64,000 nucleotides of DNA, from NCBI RefSeq assembly GCF_018130785.1, contig NZ_JAFCJT010000004.1:298501-362500 (forward strand), read 5' to 3'. This document shows, piece by piece, positions 62,267 through 64,000 of the stretch. The notes under the pieces were generated by a model. The model was not told the DNA's origin. It was given only the letters and a program-made list of their open reading frames with translations, and did no database searches. The position numbers were made by a program, and so were the translations under genes. The stretch comes from Bradyrhizobium liaoningense (GTDB taxonomy: Bacteria > Pseudomonadota > Alphaproteobacteria > Rhizobiales > Xanthobacteraceae). How positions within the stretch are numbered: position 1 is the stretch's first letter; each line of letters opens with the position of its first letter.

Positions 62267-63721
62267 TCAGAACGACCCAAGCGCGCTGCCCAGAGCGATC
62301 ACGGCCACCAGCGCCAGGAGCGAGGTCGCGATGCCCACCATGACGATGTCGAAATAGCTGTCGCGATGCGTCAGACCGCAGATCGCGAGCAGGCTTACCA
62401 CCGCACCATTGTGCGGCAGGATGTCCAGCGTTCCCGAACCGATCACCGCCACGCGATGCATCAACGCAAGGTCGATGCCGGTGCGCGCGGCGAGCTCGAC
62501 ATAGGTCTGGCCGAGGGCATCGAGGGCGATGGTCAGGCCGCCTGACGCCGACCCGGTCAGCGCGGCCAGGATGTTGGTCGCGACTGCAAGCGAGACCAGT
62601 GGTCCGCCTTCGATCGCCAGCACCCAGTCGCGCACGATCGCGAACGCCGGCAGCGAGGCCACGACCGCGCCGAACCCGACGAGGCTGGCGACGCTGAATG
62701 CAGGCAGAACCGAAGCATTGGCCCCGGCGTCCATGGTACGGCGAAGCGCCGGCAGGCGCGCCCGGTTCAGCGCGATGGTCGTGACGATGGCCGCAGTCAG
62801 CGCGACCGCGACCGACCACACGCCCGCGACGGCCGCGAGCGTCGTGTCACCGAAGCGCTGCTCGGCGAGATAGCCGACATCGAGCCGCGGCAGCACCACG
62901 AGCGACATCACCAGATTCACGGTGACGACGACGACCAGCGGCGCGATTGCGCTCAACACAGGCGACGGCCGGTCGCTGCGATGACCGTGCTGTAGTTCCG
63001 CCGGATCAAACTCGCGCGCGGTCGTTGCACGCTCGCGCACAAGCTCGTCCGCGGCCGCGTGCTCGATCGCGCCCTCGATATCGTCGCCATAGCCTTCTCC
63101 GGCGCGGCGCGCCGCAGCTTCGGCACGGTGCAGCCACCACAATCCTGTCACGAGCATGATGAGGGAGGCGATGATGCCGAGACCCGGCGCGGCAAACGGC
63201 GTCGTGCCGAAGAACGGCATCGGGATCGCATTCTGGATCGATGGCGTGCCCGGCAACGCCGACATGGTGAAGGTCGACGTTCCCAGCACGATCGCAGCCG
63301 GGATCAGGCGACGCGGGATCGCAGCCGCGCGAAACAGCGAACGGGCCATGGGAACGATGACGAAGAACGCAACGAACAGGCTGACGCCGCCATAGGTCAC
63401 CGCGGCGCCGGCGAGCACCACCGCCAGGATCACGCGACGCTCGCCAAGGCGCTCCGCCATGAAGGCGGCAACCGACGTGACCGCGCCGCTATCGTCCATC
63501 AGCTTGCCGAAGACCGCGCCAAGCAGGAAGATCGGAAAGAACTGCGCCAGAAATCCCGCCGCATTCACCATGAACACCTGGGTGAGGTTCGCAAGCAACG
63601 GCTCGCCGCCGAACAACGCGGCAACGAGCGCGGCGAACGGCGCCAGCAGGAGCACGCTCCAGCCGCGAAAGGCGAACAGGACGAGCAGGCCGAGCCCGAC
63701 GAGGAGGCCGAGAAGACCCAT
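62267..63721 (-). CDS. GntP family permease
   Basis: 484 residues with about 12-14 membrane helices. GntP-family features: AAGFLAQFFPIFLLGAVFGK, VLAGAAVTYGGVSLFVAFFV, PGTPSIQNAIPMPFFGTTPF and ASGGLTIALDALGQTY. Known members import gluconate and related carboxylates by proton symport; here the substrate could be an aromatic or sugar acid released by the esterase. A central loop (residues ~215-250) is soluble and charged. It starts 3 bases after the patatin stop. Confidence 0.87.
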   Translation of the reverse strand: MGLLGLLVGLGLLVLFAFRGWSVLLLAPFAALVAALFGGEPLLANLTQVFMVNAAGFLAQFFPIFLLGAVFGKLMDDSGAVTSVAAFMAERLGERRVILAVVLAGAAVTYGGVSLFVAFFVIVPMARSLFRAAAIPRRLIPAAIVLGTSTFTMSALPGTPSIQNAIPMPFFGTTPFAAPGLGIIASLIMLVTGLWWLHRAEAAARRAGEGYGDDIEGAIEHAAADELVRERATTAREFDPAELQHGHRSDRPSPVLSAIAPLVVVVTVNLVMSLVVLPRLDVGYLAEQRFGDTTLAAVAGVWSVAVALTAAIVTTIALNRARLPALRRTMDAGANASVLPAFSVASLVGFGAVVASLPAFAIVRDWVLAIEGGPLVSLAVATNILAALTGSASGGLTIALDALGQTYVELAARTGIDLALMHRVAVIGSGTLDILPHNGAVVSLLAICGLTHRDSYFDIVMVGIATSLLALVAVIALGSALGSF

Positions 63722-63724
63722 GTC

Positions 63725-64000
63725 TCAGCACTCCGACAGGAGGACGTCGAGATCGGCGGTCGATCGCCGACCGATGTCGGCACCGTGTTCGGCGAGAAAC
63801 GCGTCCGCGGCCGAGCGCCCCTCGGCGCGCAGCATCGAGACGAACTCCCACTCCGCGTTGAGTTTCGACGAGGCGCCGAACTTCGCCAGCATGTCGCTCT
63901 TGATGCGGTGCGTCCGCATCTTCGCCCAGCGCGCGCCCTCACCGCTGCCGGGATCGGCCGCCTGGCGCAGCAGCGCGATCATGCGCAGCTCTTTCATCAG
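63725..64000 (-). CDS. patatin-like phospholipase, C-terminal part only
   Basis: 92 codons are visible and the frame is still open at the window end, so the start lies beyond 64000. The segment MIALLRQAADPGSGEGARWA, MRTHRI and SSKLNAEWEFVSMLRAEGRS match the C-terminus of Bradyrhizobium patatin-like phospholipases, whose catalytic Ser/Asp dyad is further upstream. It ends 3 bases before the GntP start, so the two are likely co-transcribed. Confidence 0.75.
   Translation of the reverse strand: MMKELRMIALLRQAADPGSGEGARWAKMRTHRIKSDMLAKFGASSKLNAEWEFVSMLRAEGRSAADAFLAEHGADIGRRSTADLDVLLSEC

Noticed and set aside
60507..62819. A 770-codon frame containing the tannase-like protein
   Set aside because: The N-terminal 217 residues run antisense-like through the GntP gene. 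The true start is the ATG at 62168 with a signal peptide.

Overview
The window reads as chromosomal DNA of a Bradyrhizobium-like alphaproteobacterium. The evidence is high GC with matching codon use, many interspersed palindromic repeats of the kind I associate with Bradyrhizobium intergenic regions, a near-identical relative of the structurally characterised B. japonicum D-tartrate dehydratase, and the conserved order hisD / UPF0262 / low-molecular-weight phosphatase / maf / yacG / tRNA-Phe. I see no rRNA, CRISPR array, insertion sequence or phage gene. The two ends are cut inside genes: a SHOCT protein at the left and a patatin-like phospholipase at the right.

Layout. 1-2.8 kb: small membrane and secreted proteins (including a short collagen-like protein) and a TerC/YjbE membrane protein. 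2.75-7 kb: tRNA-Phe and the hisD-maf-yacG housekeeping operon on the minus strand. 7-13.9 kb: oxidoreductases, a TetR regulator, hydrolases and a cNMP-domain/thioredoxin-reductase-like fusion. 13.8-15 kb: tRNA-Thr followed by about 650 bp of strongly structured, probably repetitive non-coding DNA. 15.5-17.8 kb: tarD with a divergent LysR gene. 18.3-25 kb: an RlpA-like protein, a ferric-reductase-like membrane protein with a Tat-exported dioxygenase-like protein, several small hypothetical genes, a luciferase-like monooxygenase and a chemoreceptor. 25.3-30.8 kb: a six-gene catabolic operon (Bug binding protein, flavin reductase, FAH-family enzyme, hydratase, RidA protein, amidohydrolase) with a divergent IclR regulator whose start codon lies inside a near-ideal palindrome. 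31-35.4 kb: metY, an alpha/beta hydrolase, an orphan SsuA-like binding protein and a FabG-like SDR.

35.6-50 kb is the centrepiece, a complete C-P lyase (phosphonate) locus. phnGHIJKLMN lies on the minus strand behind divergent phnF, phnCDE1E2 is also on the minus strand, and a divergent plus-strand group carries a hexapeptide acetyltransferase-like gene, a second divergent phnM and a 2H-phosphoesterase-fold (DUF1045) protein. Pho-box-like arrays with 11-bp periodicity face phnC, the acetyltransferase gene and phnG, and a long palindrome suited to PhnF lies upstream of phnG. No phnP is visible. The DUF1045 protein is the obvious candidate to open the cyclic ribose phosphate in its place.

50-64 kb: an SBP56/methanethiol-oxidase family gene translationally coupled to a membrane protein, a DapA-family aldolase, a second chemoreceptor, a crotonase with a MarR regulator (again with a palindrome over its start codon), a TetR-controlled EmrAB-type efflux pair, a tannase/feruloyl-esterase family protein, a GntP-type permease and the tail of a patatin.
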